From Anaerobacillus sp. (GTDB lineage Bacteria; Bacillota; Bacilli; Bacillales_H; Anaerobacillaceae), in assembly GCA_007120055.1 (NCBI GenBank), contig SKOL01000207.1, positions 1 to 13,037 of the forward strand: 13,037 nucleotides of DNA, written 5' to 3'. The stretch's first letter is position 1. Each line of letters starts with the position of its first letter. Shown piece after piece: positions 1 through 6,852 of this stretch. Both the position numbers and the translations under genes were made by a program. The notes beneath the pieces are model-generated. The model was not told where the DNA came from, did no database searches, and saw only the letters and a program-made list of their open reading frames with translations.

Positions 1-1212
1 AAAGTTAAAATCACGTAAAATCGCCCGAAACGTCGCTCGACTTTGCTTTAAAATTTCTTCACGGTGAGCGACAAATAATAGTTTCGCAGTGCGACCGTGT
101 TCTTTTTGGAAACGTTTAAAATCAAACGCTGAAATCACGGTTTTACCGACACCTGTTGCAGCGACTAATAAGTTTTTGTAGCGCCCAAACACTTCACGTT
201 CTGCTTGTAGTTTTTCTAAGATTTCTTTTTGGAAGTGGTACGGCTGAATGTCGAATTGATAGTTAGCTTCTTCGTTGTAATTGTTTTTTGCTTTGTTTAG
301 AGCGGTTTTTAGCTTTTGTTGGTGCTCTTCTTTTTCCGCGTCAAAAAGCAGGAATTCACCATCATTCCAATAGCTTTCAAACGTCGCATCGAATTTTTTT
401 GCAATATCAAACGAATCTTTTTCAGTGATCTTCAAGTTCCACTCTAACCCTGAAGTAAGGGCAGGATTTGATAAATTGGACGAGCCAATATAAGCCGTCG
501 TAAAGCCGGTCTCTCTACGGAACATGTACGCTTTCGCATGAAGCCGTGTTCGCTCTTTATCATATGAGATTTTCACTTCGGTGTTGTTGAGCTTACTCAA
601 TTCGATGATCGCTTTATAGTCAGAAGCTTCCATATAAGATGTCGTAATCACTCGCAGCTTACTGCCCTCTTGTTCCGTAAAATTCCTTAAGTCTTCGATA
701 ATACAACGGAGGCCGCTCCACTTAATAAAAGAAACGAGCATATCAATCTGATCCGCCGATTGAATCTCTCGACTTAGCTCACTGAGCATATTCGGCTCAT
801 GGTGCGATCCCGTAAAAAGCGAACTTTCCGAAATCGGTGTTACCGGACGAACGATTTCTTGTTTTTTGAGTGAGCGTGTATGATTGATCTTTGAATAGAT
901 CGAAGTTAGGACTTCCCCTTCCTCAGCGATTTGTAGCGATGCGAATTCATCATCGTTCAGACGCTCATTTAAAATCGTGATAATTTCATTACACGCTTTG
1001 ATTTGTTTGAGCAGCGCCTCTTTATCATCTTTTTCTTCATCACGAACGAAGCTTAGCGCCCGCCTCGTCACTTGAGATATGTAACTCGCCAACATTTTCC
1101 GCGCTTCCTCTACATCGAGTCGCTCTGTGCGGATGTCGTGATCGGTTAATGTGGCGAGTTGCTTTTTTAGCTTTTCGTTGATGATTTGTTCGTAAATGCC
1201 AGAGTGGAGCAT
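1..1212 (-). CDS. DUF3427-type helicase with N-terminal PLD-like nuclease domain (3' part outside the window)
   Basis: My own minus-strand translation from ATG at 1212 stays open for 404 codons to the window edge, so this is the N-terminal part only; full-length relatives are around 1000 residues. Residues 130-290 look like a phospholipase-D-like domain: LHAKAYMF (His225, Lys227) is followed by GSSNLSNPAL (243-252) and a downstream acidic residue in SGLEWNL. Residues 320-404 begin an SF2 helicase core: a Q-motif-like stretch (QPYHFQKEIL), Walker A ATGVGKT (352-358) and motif Ia FVAHREEIL (380-388). The start is backed by AAGAGGTGA about 8 bases upstream. Proteins of this build presumably couple ATP-driven nucleic acid translocation to a nuclease and are often found in accessory DNA; a defence or repair role is inference. 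Its base composition is clearly less AT-rich than the neighbouring gene at 1595-2392. The DUF3427 C-terminal domain itself is not visible, so the family name rests on the domain order. Confidence 0.85.
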   Translation of the reverse strand, partial: MLHSGIYEQIINEKLKKQLATLTDHDIRTERLDVEEARKMLASYISQVTRRALSFVRDEEKDDKEALLKQIKACNEIITILNERLNDDEFASLQIAEEGEVLTSIYSKINHTRSLKKQEIVRPVTPISESSLFTGSHHEPNMLSELSREIQSADQIDMLVSFIKWSGLRCIIEDLRNFTEQEGSKLRVITTSYMEASDYKAIIELSKLNNTEVKISYDKERTRLHAKAYMFRRETGFTTAYIGSSNLSNPALTSGLEWNLKITEKDSFDIAKKFDATFESYWNDGEFLLFDAEKEEHQQKLKTALNKAKNNYNEEANYQFDIQPYHFQKEILEKLQAEREVFGRYKNLLVAATGVGKTVISAFDFKRFQKEHGRTAKLLFVAHREEILKQSRATFRAILRDFNF

Positions 1213-1282
1213 TGGTTCGGTCACCTCTTTTTTGAATTGTGCCGGAGACTAAGGCCTATTAAGTAGGCACTATGCAGTATGT

Positions 1283-1311
1283 TTTATAATGAATTTACTT
1301 ATTATTGTTTA
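1283..1311 (-). promoter_or_regulatory. Possible sigma-A promoter of the helicase gene
   Basis: On the minus strand, TAAACA (1306-1311) and TATAAA (1283-1288) are separated by 17 bases, and the predicted start lies about 65 bases before the helicase ATG. The -35 box matches only 4 of 6 consensus positions. A short palindrome, GCCTA-5-TAGGC (1254-1268), sits in the resulting leader and could be an operator or a chance hairpin. The rest of the gap 1213-1369 is AT-rich and shows no gene. Confidence 0.3.
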
Positions 1312-1369
1312 TTAACTATATTTTTCCATTATATTAGGATGTATTCGACAGAAAGGTGGGAAAACCTGC

Positions 1370-1399
1370 AAAAAAAATAGCGACAAAGGGATTGTCACT
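1370..1399 (-). terminator. Rho-independent terminator, minus strand
   Basis: Reading the minus strand, AGTGACAA and TTGTCGCT form an 8-bp stem with one G-U pair around a 5-base loop (stem arms 1392-1399 and 1379-1386). An A and a run of eight T residues (1370-1377) follow at once. This is a textbook intrinsic terminator. It serves minus-strand transcripts coming from 1438-2392 and separates them from the helicase gene. Confidence 0.8.
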
Positions 1400-1437
1400 G
1401 GATTGGTTAATTTATTTTTTATGAATTTACATTTCTT

Positions 1438-1577
1438 CTAATACTCTAACATCGGATAACCTTTGATAGAAGCTTCGTTCACTTTTGGGAACTCTTCTCT
1501 TTTAACCTAGTTAGGCCCATGTACTGTAAGAGTTTTTTAAGAACTAAAGAAGCTATGAGCTTATATCGCACCACTCT
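1438..1577 (-). pseudogene. Possible frameshifted C-terminal gene remnant
   Basis: Two overlapping minus-strand frames join into one plausible protein tail. The upstream frame reads through LVLKKLLQYMGLTRLK; the downstream frame (1438-1506) gives VKREEFPKVNEASIKGY and ends at TAG (1438-1440). The switch would be a one-base slip in an A/G-rich run near 1490-1505. No start codon with a ribosome binding site is evident. A strong terminator follows about 40 bases after the stop, as expected behind a real gene. I do not recognise the family. A chance open frame in AT-rich DNA is a fair alternative. Confidence 0.2.
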
Positions 1578-1594
1578 CTAATTTTTTCCAAACC

Positions 1595-2392
1595 TTAAAA
1601 TGTCTGTATTTTAAAGTGTTTATTTGCTTTATTTCGATTAATATCTAATATTGTTAAGTAAAAACTTCTGTAAATGTAAGGTGGCGGATCAGAATTTAAT
1701 GAAGACCAATAAAACTTTAAAGCCGTGTCTTTATCTACAATTTGATTAAGTATTTTTAACGCGTTACTTGCTAGTGGATTAAATTTAAACCCTGATTTAA
1801 TATATTTCTTAAATAACTTAAATTTAGTGTCAGTTAAAAGCGTTTCTTCATTAAAAACCGCTTCGTATAACAAAGATTTACAAACCTCGGTTAGACACTT
1901 TTCTTTGTAAATTTCATTAATTAGTTTTTCCTTATTGTTTTTAATAGCGAGATTTTGAATATGATCTGGAACTTTTGATTCAACGATATGTTTTTCAATG
2001 TCTTCTATATCAACACCACTATCTCGGCTAATTTGTACTGAAGATTTATTATCCTCATTTATTAACACCTTAATTAACTCATACTTAACTTTCCAATACA
2101 AATTTTCGTTATAAGAGGTTTGTAAAAGCTTAATGGTCCAATCATATAAATTCAATGTAGTACAATGAATCTGGCATGGAACTTTATATGAATTATTTGA
2201 TACCTTTAACGTATGGTATACGTCAATTCCTTTGAATAAAAGGTAATTGCCATCTTCATCTTCGTACACATGCATTAATGGTCTTTCCGATTTTATAACA
2301 ATAGGATACTTTTTATTAGCAGTGTTACGTCCTGGTAAATATTGATGCCTGACCTTGATTTCATTTGCCGATAAATATTTTACCATTAACAC
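1595..2392 (-). CDS. Putative ParB-like (diverged) DNA-binding protein
   Basis: The gene encodes 265 residues. Residues 4-78 resemble a degenerate ParB N-terminal domain: an opening YLSANEIKVRHQYLPGR, a strand pair around HVYEDEDGNYLLFKGIDVYHTL (in the place where ParB proteins carry the 'xxxLIAGHRRLxA' segment) and a closing VPCQIH. The usual GHRR nucleotide-binding motif is replaced by FKGIDVYH, so CTP hydrolysis is unlikely. Residues 116-137 (SSVQISRDSGVDIEDIEKHI) look like a helix-turn-helix, and VPDHIQNLAI follows, as the linker does in ParB. The C-terminal half is Lys/Asn-rich and unrecognised. The start is GTG at 2392, with GGAAGGA 11 bases upstream; an ATG two codons later (2386) is the alternative. 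The DNA is markedly more AT-rich than the rest of the window, which suggests transfer. No ParA partner is in view. The ParB assignment is inference from fold-like patterns. Confidence 0.5.
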   Translation of the reverse strand: MLMVKYLSANEIKVRHQYLPGRNTANKKYPIVIKSERPLMHVYEDEDGNYLLFKGIDVYHTLKVSNNSYKVPCQIHCTTLNLYDWTIKLLQTSYNENLYWKVKYELIKVLINEDNKSSVQISRDSGVDIEDIEKHIVESKVPDHIQNLAIKNNKEKLINEIYKEKCLTEVCKSLLYEAVFNEETLLTDTKFKLFKKYIKSGFKFNPLASNALKILNQIVDKDTALKFYWSSLNSDPPPYIYRSFYLTILDINRNKANKHFKIQTF

Positions 2393-2467
2393 TTAATCTC
2401 AAATCCTTCCTTTTTTATTTAAGATTATGAGATTAATAGAATGTCCTATTCATAAATTTTAATATAT

Positions 2468-2503
2468 AAAAAACCAGACTGATGCGGAAAGTGCAGAGTC
2501 TGG
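2468..2503 (-). terminator. Rho-independent terminator, minus strand
   Basis: On the minus strand, CCAGACT (2497-2503) pairs with AGTCTGG (2474-2480). An inner TGC/GCA pairing extends the stem, and six T residues (2468-2473) follow. It lies nine bases after the stop of the small open frame ending at 2512. It therefore appears to terminate that gene or remnant just before the ParB-like gene starts. Confidence 0.7.
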
Positions 2504-2511
2504 CTAAATAT

Positions 2512-2756
2512 TTATACATGCTGTGAAATTTCAGAAGCAGTTTTTAAGTTATCATAAATCCATCTAGCAGACAATTGAATTTGGAAAGTTACGCACGCTA
2601 ACCCAGGAAGGGAAGAATTAACATCTTTCTCATCTAAAGTTATATGTGATTCATAGAATTTATGTATTAGTTACAAAACGACATGTCAAACAGGGATTGA
2701 TTTATTTCAATTATTTTATTTTCACTTTCTTCATCCCTCGCCTCTCTGTCAGGCAT
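2512..2756 (-). pseudogene. Possible frameshifted small gene of unknown function
   Basis: A minus-strand ORF from ATG 2756 gives 29 hydrophilic residues (MPDREARDEESENKIIEI...) and stops at TAA 2667-2669. A second frame opens at 2670 and runs 52 codons to TAA 2512-2514, containing SLPGLACVTFQIQLSARWIY and DNLKTASEISQHV. The second piece has ordinary protein composition but no start codon, and it ends nine bases before a good terminator. A single frameshift near 2667-2672 would join them into a protein of about 80 residues. The ribosome binding site before ATG 2756 is weak (TAGGT). I do not recognise the family. Alternatives are a sequencing indel in an intact gene, or chance. Confidence 0.3.
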
Positions 2757-2858
2757 ACTCTTTTACCTACGGGCTATATCTCTTATGGAATTTCCTCCTT
2801 CAAGGAAGTAATTTTCTCCCGTTAGGTTTGTTTCTATGGAATATTCTTTATAAAAAAA
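2757..2858. other. AT-rich spacer without recognised gene
   Basis: This is the stretch between the opp-type operon terminator and the small remnant. It contains GGAGG-like sequence on the minus strand near 2794-2800, inside a short imperfect palindrome (CCTTGAAGG), but no open frame of useful length follows it. I see no convincing promoter. Confidence 0.4.
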
Positions 2859-2904
2859 ATATGGACCCTGATTGTTAGTAGTATCTAACAATCAGGGTCC
2901 ATAT
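2852..2904 (-). terminator. Strong rho-independent terminator of the peptide-transport operon
   Basis: The arms at 2885-2904 and 2859-2878 are perfectly complementary over 20 bp around a 6-base loop (2879-2884). On the minus strand the stem is followed at once by a T run (2852-2858). It begins 30 bases after the stop codon of the last transporter gene. This marks the end of the seven-gene operon. The A run exists on one side only, so it should act on the minus strand. Confidence 0.93.
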
Positions 2905-2934
2905 CATTCCCTAGTTTAATTAACATTAACAGTT

Positions 2935-3954
2935 TCACCCTTTTAACAGGCTGATTTGCTTTTCTTCAACTGTGATTTCATCCACTGGGTTAAAGCATGC
3001 TACTACATGTTCTTCATTCATTCGTACAGGAATTAATGATGGTGTTTCTTGCCTACACCTTGGTAGAGCATGTTGGCACCTTGTGTGGAATACACAACCA
3101 GTTGGTGGATCTGCAGGGCTTGGTGGATCTCCTTTTAATATAATTCGCTCCTTTTTCATTTTTGGATGCGATATTGGTGTAGCCGATAATAAAGAGTATG
3201 AATAAGGGTGAGTAGGCCTTGAGTAAAAGTCCTCACATGGTGCGATCTCCATAACATGGCCTAGATACATAACTACCACATAGTCACTTATATGCCTAAC
3301 TACATTTAGATCATGAGAAATAAATAAATAGGTTAAATCAAATTCTCTTTGTAAATCTTTCAACAGATTTAATACTTGTGAACGAATAGATACATCGAGA
3401 GCTGAAACAGATTCATCGCAAATAATAAATTTCGGATTTAATGCAAGTGCTCTCGCGATACACACGCGTTGCCTTTGGCCACCGCTTAGTTCATGCGGGA
3501 ACCTGGTACCAAACCTACTATTTAAACCTACAACCTCTAATAAATAATCAACTCTTTTATCAATTTGTTCAACGGGTAATAATTTATGATATTGTATCGG
3601 CTCTGCAATGATGTTTCGGATCCGCATACGTTGATTTAAGCTCGCATATGGGTCTTGGAAGATAATTTGCATTTGCTTTCTTAATTGTTTTAATTCTTTC
3701 TTTTTCATCGTGAAGATATCTCTTCCTTCGAACAACACCTGTCCGCCAGTTGGCTCCATTAATCGTAGTATCGTTCTGCCTGCTGTCGACTTTCCACAGC
3801 CTGACTCTCCTACTAGGCTCGTTGTTTTCCCCTTCGGGACATAAAAGCTAATATCATCGACAGCTTTAATTACTTTCTTCTTGGATAAGAAGCCTCCTCC
3901 ACTAGAGAAATGTTTCTTTAAATTCTTCACTTCTACTAGGAACTCGTTCGTCAT
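2935..3954 (-). CDS. Peptide ABC transporter ATP-binding protein, OppF/DppF type
   Basis: This is the second ATPase of a dipeptide/oligopeptide importer, acting on the cytoplasmic face together with the OppD-type subunit. It has 339 residues from ATG 3954. That start overlaps the upstream stop codon as TAATG, and GGAGGAG lies about 8 bases before it; an upstream in-frame ATG at 3978 precedes this site and is not preferred. Motifs: Walker A GESGCGKS (49-56), Q-loop FQDPYASLN (99-107), signature LSGGQRQR (156-163), Walker B FIICDE (176-181), switch His214. The C-terminal oligo_HPY region carries CVFHTRC and two further Cys (287, 293, 300, 320), the spacing known to bind an Fe-S cluster in some relatives. 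The one-base overlap implies translational coupling to the OppD-type gene. Substrate class cannot be read from the ATPase. Confidence 0.95.
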   Translation of the reverse strand: MTNEFLVEVKNLKKHFSSGGGFLSKKKVIKAVDDISFYVPKGKTTSLVGESGCGKSTAGRTILRLMEPTGGQVLFEGRDIFTMKKKELKQLRKQMQIIFQDPYASLNQRMRIRNIIAEPIQYHKLLPVEQIDKRVDYLLEVVGLNSRFGTRFPHELSGGQRQRVCIARALALNPKFIICDESVSALDVSIRSQVLNLLKDLQREFDLTYLFISHDLNVVRHISDYVVVMYLGHVMEIAPCEDFYSRPTHPYSYSLLSATPISHPKMKKERIILKGDPPSPADPPTGCVFHTRCQHALPRCRQETPSLIPVRMNEEHVVACFNPVDEITVEEKQISLLKG

Positions 3955-4925
3955 TACCGTTCTCCTCCAACTAGCCAACAGCTTACTCTTCTGCCTTCTG
4001 GTGTTTCAGTAAGTTTCGGTTCTTGTTGGCTGCAAATTTCTGTAGCTACTGGACATCTAGGATGAAAACGACAGCCTTTAGGCAACTGTGATGGATGTGG
4101 AACATTTCCTTTAATGGTTACTAATCTATCAAGCTTTTCCTCTATTGTCGGAGTTGAATTCAGTAACCCCTTCGTATAAGGGTGTAGCGGATCATCAAAA
4201 ATAGACATTACATCCGCTTCCTCCACGACTTGCCCTGCATACATAACGATAACTCGGTCTGCCATTTCAGCTACTACGCCTAAATCATGTGTAATGATTA
4301 TAATAGACATCCCTAATTCTTCCTTTAGCTTTTTCATTAAATCCAATATTTGCGCTTGGATCGTAACATCTAATGCTGTTGTAGGTTCATCTGCAATCAA
4401 TAGTTTAGGGTTGCTAGCCAGTGCTATTGCAATCATCACACGTTGCCTCATCCCACCTGATAATTGATGCGGATATTCATTAATTCTACGTTCAGGAATT
4501 GGTATTCCAACCATCTTTAATAATTCAATCGCTTTCTCTTTTGCTTGCTTTCTAGATAGCTTTTGATGTTTTCGAATACCCTCTATGATTTGATCCCCAA
4601 CTGTAAAGACTGGATTCAAGGACGTCATTGGTTCTTGGAAGATCATCGATATATTATTTCCACGTACTTTTTCCATTTCTTTTTCCTTTAGTGATAACAA
4701 ATCAACACCTTCAAACTCTATTTTTCCACCTACGACTTTTCCAGGAGGCAAAATGAGTCTCATCAAGGATAAGGATGTAACACTCTTTCCGCTTCCACTT
4801 TCCCCTACTACTGCTAGCGTTTCCTTCTTACCAACAAATAGACTAACTCCGTCTACTGCTTTCACTTTTCCACTAAAGGTTTCAAACTCTGTCGTTAAAC
4901 CTTTTATTTCAAGTAAGTGTTCCAT
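3954..4925 (-). CDS. Peptide ABC transporter ATP-binding protein, OppD/DppD type
   Basis: This is the first ATPase of the importer, with 323 residues, the normal family length. Walker A is GESGSGKS (41-48), the Q-loop FQEPMTSLNP (96-105), the ABC signature LSGGMRQR (155-162), Walker B LLIADE (175-180) and the switch His213 lies in ITHDLGVV. The C-terminal region GCRFHPRCP with Cys285, 291, 298 and 317 matches the four-cysteine oligo_HPY tail. The start ATG has AAAGGTGG upstream. It follows the OppC-type gene by 74 bases, with no terminator in between, and overlaps the OppF-type gene by one base. Two different ATPases with two different permeases indicate a heteromeric Opp/Dpp-type system. Confidence 0.96.
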   Translation of the reverse strand: MEHLLEIKGLTTEFETFSGKVKAVDGVSLFVGKKETLAVVGESGSGKSVTSLSLMRLILPPGKVVGGKIEFEGVDLLSLKEKEMEKVRGNNISMIFQEPMTSLNPVFTVGDQIIEGIRKHQKLSRKQAKEKAIELLKMVGIPIPERRINEYPHQLSGGMRQRVMIAIALASNPKLLIADEPTTALDVTIQAQILDLMKKLKEELGMSIIIITHDLGVVAEMADRVIVMYAGQVVEEADVMSIFDDPLHPYTKGLLNSTPTIEEKLDRLVTIKGNVPHPSQLPKGCRFHPRCPVATEICSQQEPKLTETPEGRRVSCWLVGGER

Positions 4926-4999
4926 TCACTACTCACCACCTTTTAGAAACATCACGTTCCACTCGTTATTTATCACTTTTTCATTCATTCTGTATTGCT

Positions 5000-5875
5000 T
5001 TATATCGATTTTGGATCTAGGATATCTCGTAATGTATCACCAATAATATTAATTACCATTACCGTTATCAAAATAGCTGCTCCTGCAAACGTAGCTATCC
5101 ACCATGCATCATATAGGTAATCCCTACCAGTACTTAGTAATCCCCCCCATGTAGGAACAGAAGTTGGAACTCCCACGCCAAGGAAGCTTAAAGTTGCTTC
5201 GGCAATGATCATTCTACCTACCTGTAACGTCGTCACAACTATTAATGGAGATAGTGTACTTGGTATGGCGTGGTGTACGATAATCCGATAAGAGGAAAAG
5301 CCCATAGCTTTAGCTGCTTCGACATGTTCTTTTTCCTTCTCTGAAAGCATCGATCCTCGTGCAATTCTACCGTAAATTGGCCAACTTGAAATCGCTAATA
5401 CAAATATTACATTCCATAGCCCTGGTCCAATCACAGCGGCTAAGGCTAGTGTAAGTAAGATATACGGAAAGGATAGTTGAATATCTGCTAAACGCATGAT
5501 GACACGGTCTACCCAACCGCCAAAGTATCCGGCAATCCAGCCTAATATAGAACCCAATACACCACCAATCGCAACAGTTGCAACACCTACAATAATAGAG
5601 ATTTGTGTTCCCCAAATAATATAACTGAGTATATCTCTTCCTAAATAGTCGGTTCCCAATAGATAGTGTGACTCACCTGGAGGAATTAATCGATCCGTTA
5701 CATTTTGTGTTTCCCAATGATATGGACTGATCCACGGAGCTAGAATTGCACAAGCAACTAATAGAAACAACACGATAGAAGCTAGCACAGCTAATTTATT
5801 TTTTAAAAATAGTGTACGAAACCGGACAAATTTCTCTGTCTGAAAAGATTTCTTAACCCTTAGTATGACTTCCAT
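5000..5875 (-). CDS. Peptide ABC transporter permease, OppC/DppC type
   Basis: This 291-residue inner-membrane permease has an N-terminal cytoplasmic segment (1-25), a first membrane helix at about 28-48, and the OppC/DppC hallmark LLGTDYLGRDILS (72-84) in the external loop. Five further hydrophobic segments lie at about 90-117, 135-160, 161-175, 208-233 and 258-280. The EAA loop that contacts the ATPase is EHVEAAKAMGFSSYRIIVHH (183-202). It ends in the usual DTLRDILDPK tail. AAAGGGGGA precedes the ATG by 5 bases. It lies 51 bases after the OppB-type gene and clearly pairs with it. Confidence 0.95.
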   Translation of the reverse strand: MEVILRVKKSFQTEKFVRFRTLFLKNKLAVLASIVLFLLVACAILAPWISPYHWETQNVTDRLIPPGESHYLLGTDYLGRDILSYIIWGTQISIIVGVATVAIGGVLGSILGWIAGYFGGWVDRVIMRLADIQLSFPYILLTLALAAVIGPGLWNVIFVLAISSWPIYGRIARGSMLSEKEKEHVEAAKAMGFSSYRIIVHHAIPSTLSPLIVVTTLQVGRMIIAEATLSFLGVGVPTSVPTWGGLLSTGRDYLYDAWWIATFAGAAILITVMVINIIGDTLRDILDPKSI

Positions 5876-5926
5876 TGTTATCCCCCTTTCTATAGATTAA
5901 CTGCTACAATCGATCCGTCCTCCTAT

Positions 5927-6844
5927 TTAGCTATGTTTAATTCGCGGATCCAAGAAACGGTAAATAACATCCACAATAATATTGGCGACAATAATACCTA
6001 CAGCACAGAAAAGCATCGCTCCCTGTACTAACGGGAAGTCTCTATTATAGATAGCCTGTATTATCATTCGACCAATACCAGGCCAAGAAAAAATCATTTC
6101 AACTACGACTGCGCCCCCCAATAACGTCCCAAACTGAATACCAACCATTGTAACTACAGGAATTAAACTATTTTTTAAAGCATGTTTATAGACGACCAAT
6201 CCTTTAGATATACCCTTGGATCGAGCGGTTCGAATATAATCAGAATGTAATATTTCTAGCATTCCGGATCGTATTAACCTTGCAACAGATGCAGTAAAGA
6301 ATAATCCCAAAGTTATAGACGGCATAATCAATTGCTCGAAGCTACCTCTACCTGAAGATGGCAGCCATCCTAAATTCACTGAAAAAATTAAAATTAACAT
6401 TAATCCAAACCAAAATGGTGCAACTGACTGTCCAAATAATGCGAATATTGAGACCAAATAATCACTAATAGAATTCTTCTTTATAGCAGAGATGATCCCA
6501 GCTGGAATTCCTATTGCCAATGCCACAATAACACTAGCAACAGCTAACTGTAATGTAGCCGGAAAACGCTCTAATATTAAGCTAACGACAGGCTCCTGAT
6601 ACCTGAGTGATTGCCCCAAATCTAACCTAAACAAATCCACCATGTAATTTGTAAACTGTACATGAATTGGTAAATTATAGCCTAATTGCTCTCTTAATTC
6701 CTCAACCTGATCTCTTGGAGTATCCATCGAAACCATTAATGAAACTGGATCGCCTGAAAGATAGGTTAAAGAAAACGCAATAATGGCGACCCCGATAAAT
6801 ACCGGGATCGAACCAATTATGCGTTTTGCGATATACTTTAGCAT
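5927..6844 (-). CDS. Peptide ABC transporter permease, OppB/DppB type
   Basis: This 305-residue permease shows the family pattern: an N-terminal helix (about 9-29) ending in FSLTYLSGDPV, the conserved LREQLGYNLPIHVQF loop (50-64), helices at about 96-118, 133-157, 171-190, 230-250 and 275-297, and the EAA motif DYIRTARSKGISKGLVVYKH (202-221) for ATPase contact. The C-terminus, DVIYRFLDPRIK, is typical. Its ATG lies only 8 bases after the binding-protein stop, and that TAG stop forms part of the Shine-Dalgarno TAGGTGAT, so translation is probably coupled. Confidence 0.95.
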   Translation of the reverse strand: MLKYIAKRIIGSIPVFIGVAIIAFSLTYLSGDPVSLMVSMDTPRDQVEELREQLGYNLPIHVQFTNYMVDLFRLDLGQSLRYQEPVVSLILERFPATLQLAVASVIVALAIGIPAGIISAIKKNSISDYLVSIFALFGQSVAPFWFGLMLILIFSVNLGWLPSSGRGSFEQLIMPSITLGLFFTASVARLIRSGMLEILHSDYIRTARSKGISKGLVVYKHALKNSLIPVVTMVGIQFGTLLGGAVVVEMIFSWPGIGRMIIQAIYNRDFPLVQGAMLFCAVGIIVANIIVDVIYRFLDPRIKHS

Positions 6845-6852
6845 GAAATCAC

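Noticed and set aside
2972..3205. Plus-strand open frame of 77 codons
   Set aside because: It lies wholly antisense to the OppF-type gene, whose motifs are unmistakable, and has no recognisable features.
3952..3978. Start of the OppF-type gene at ATG 3978
   Set aside because: The strong GGAGGAG lies downstream of this ATG and serves ATG 3954, which also gives the usual TAATG overlap.
4753..5046. Plus-strand open frame of 97 codons
   Set aside because: It is antisense to the OppD-type gene and the following gap; its composition reflects the reverse complement of conserved ATPase motifs.
5367..5615. Minus-strand frame of 82 codons inside the OppC-type gene
   Set aside because: It is an out-of-frame shadow, Cys-rich and without motifs.
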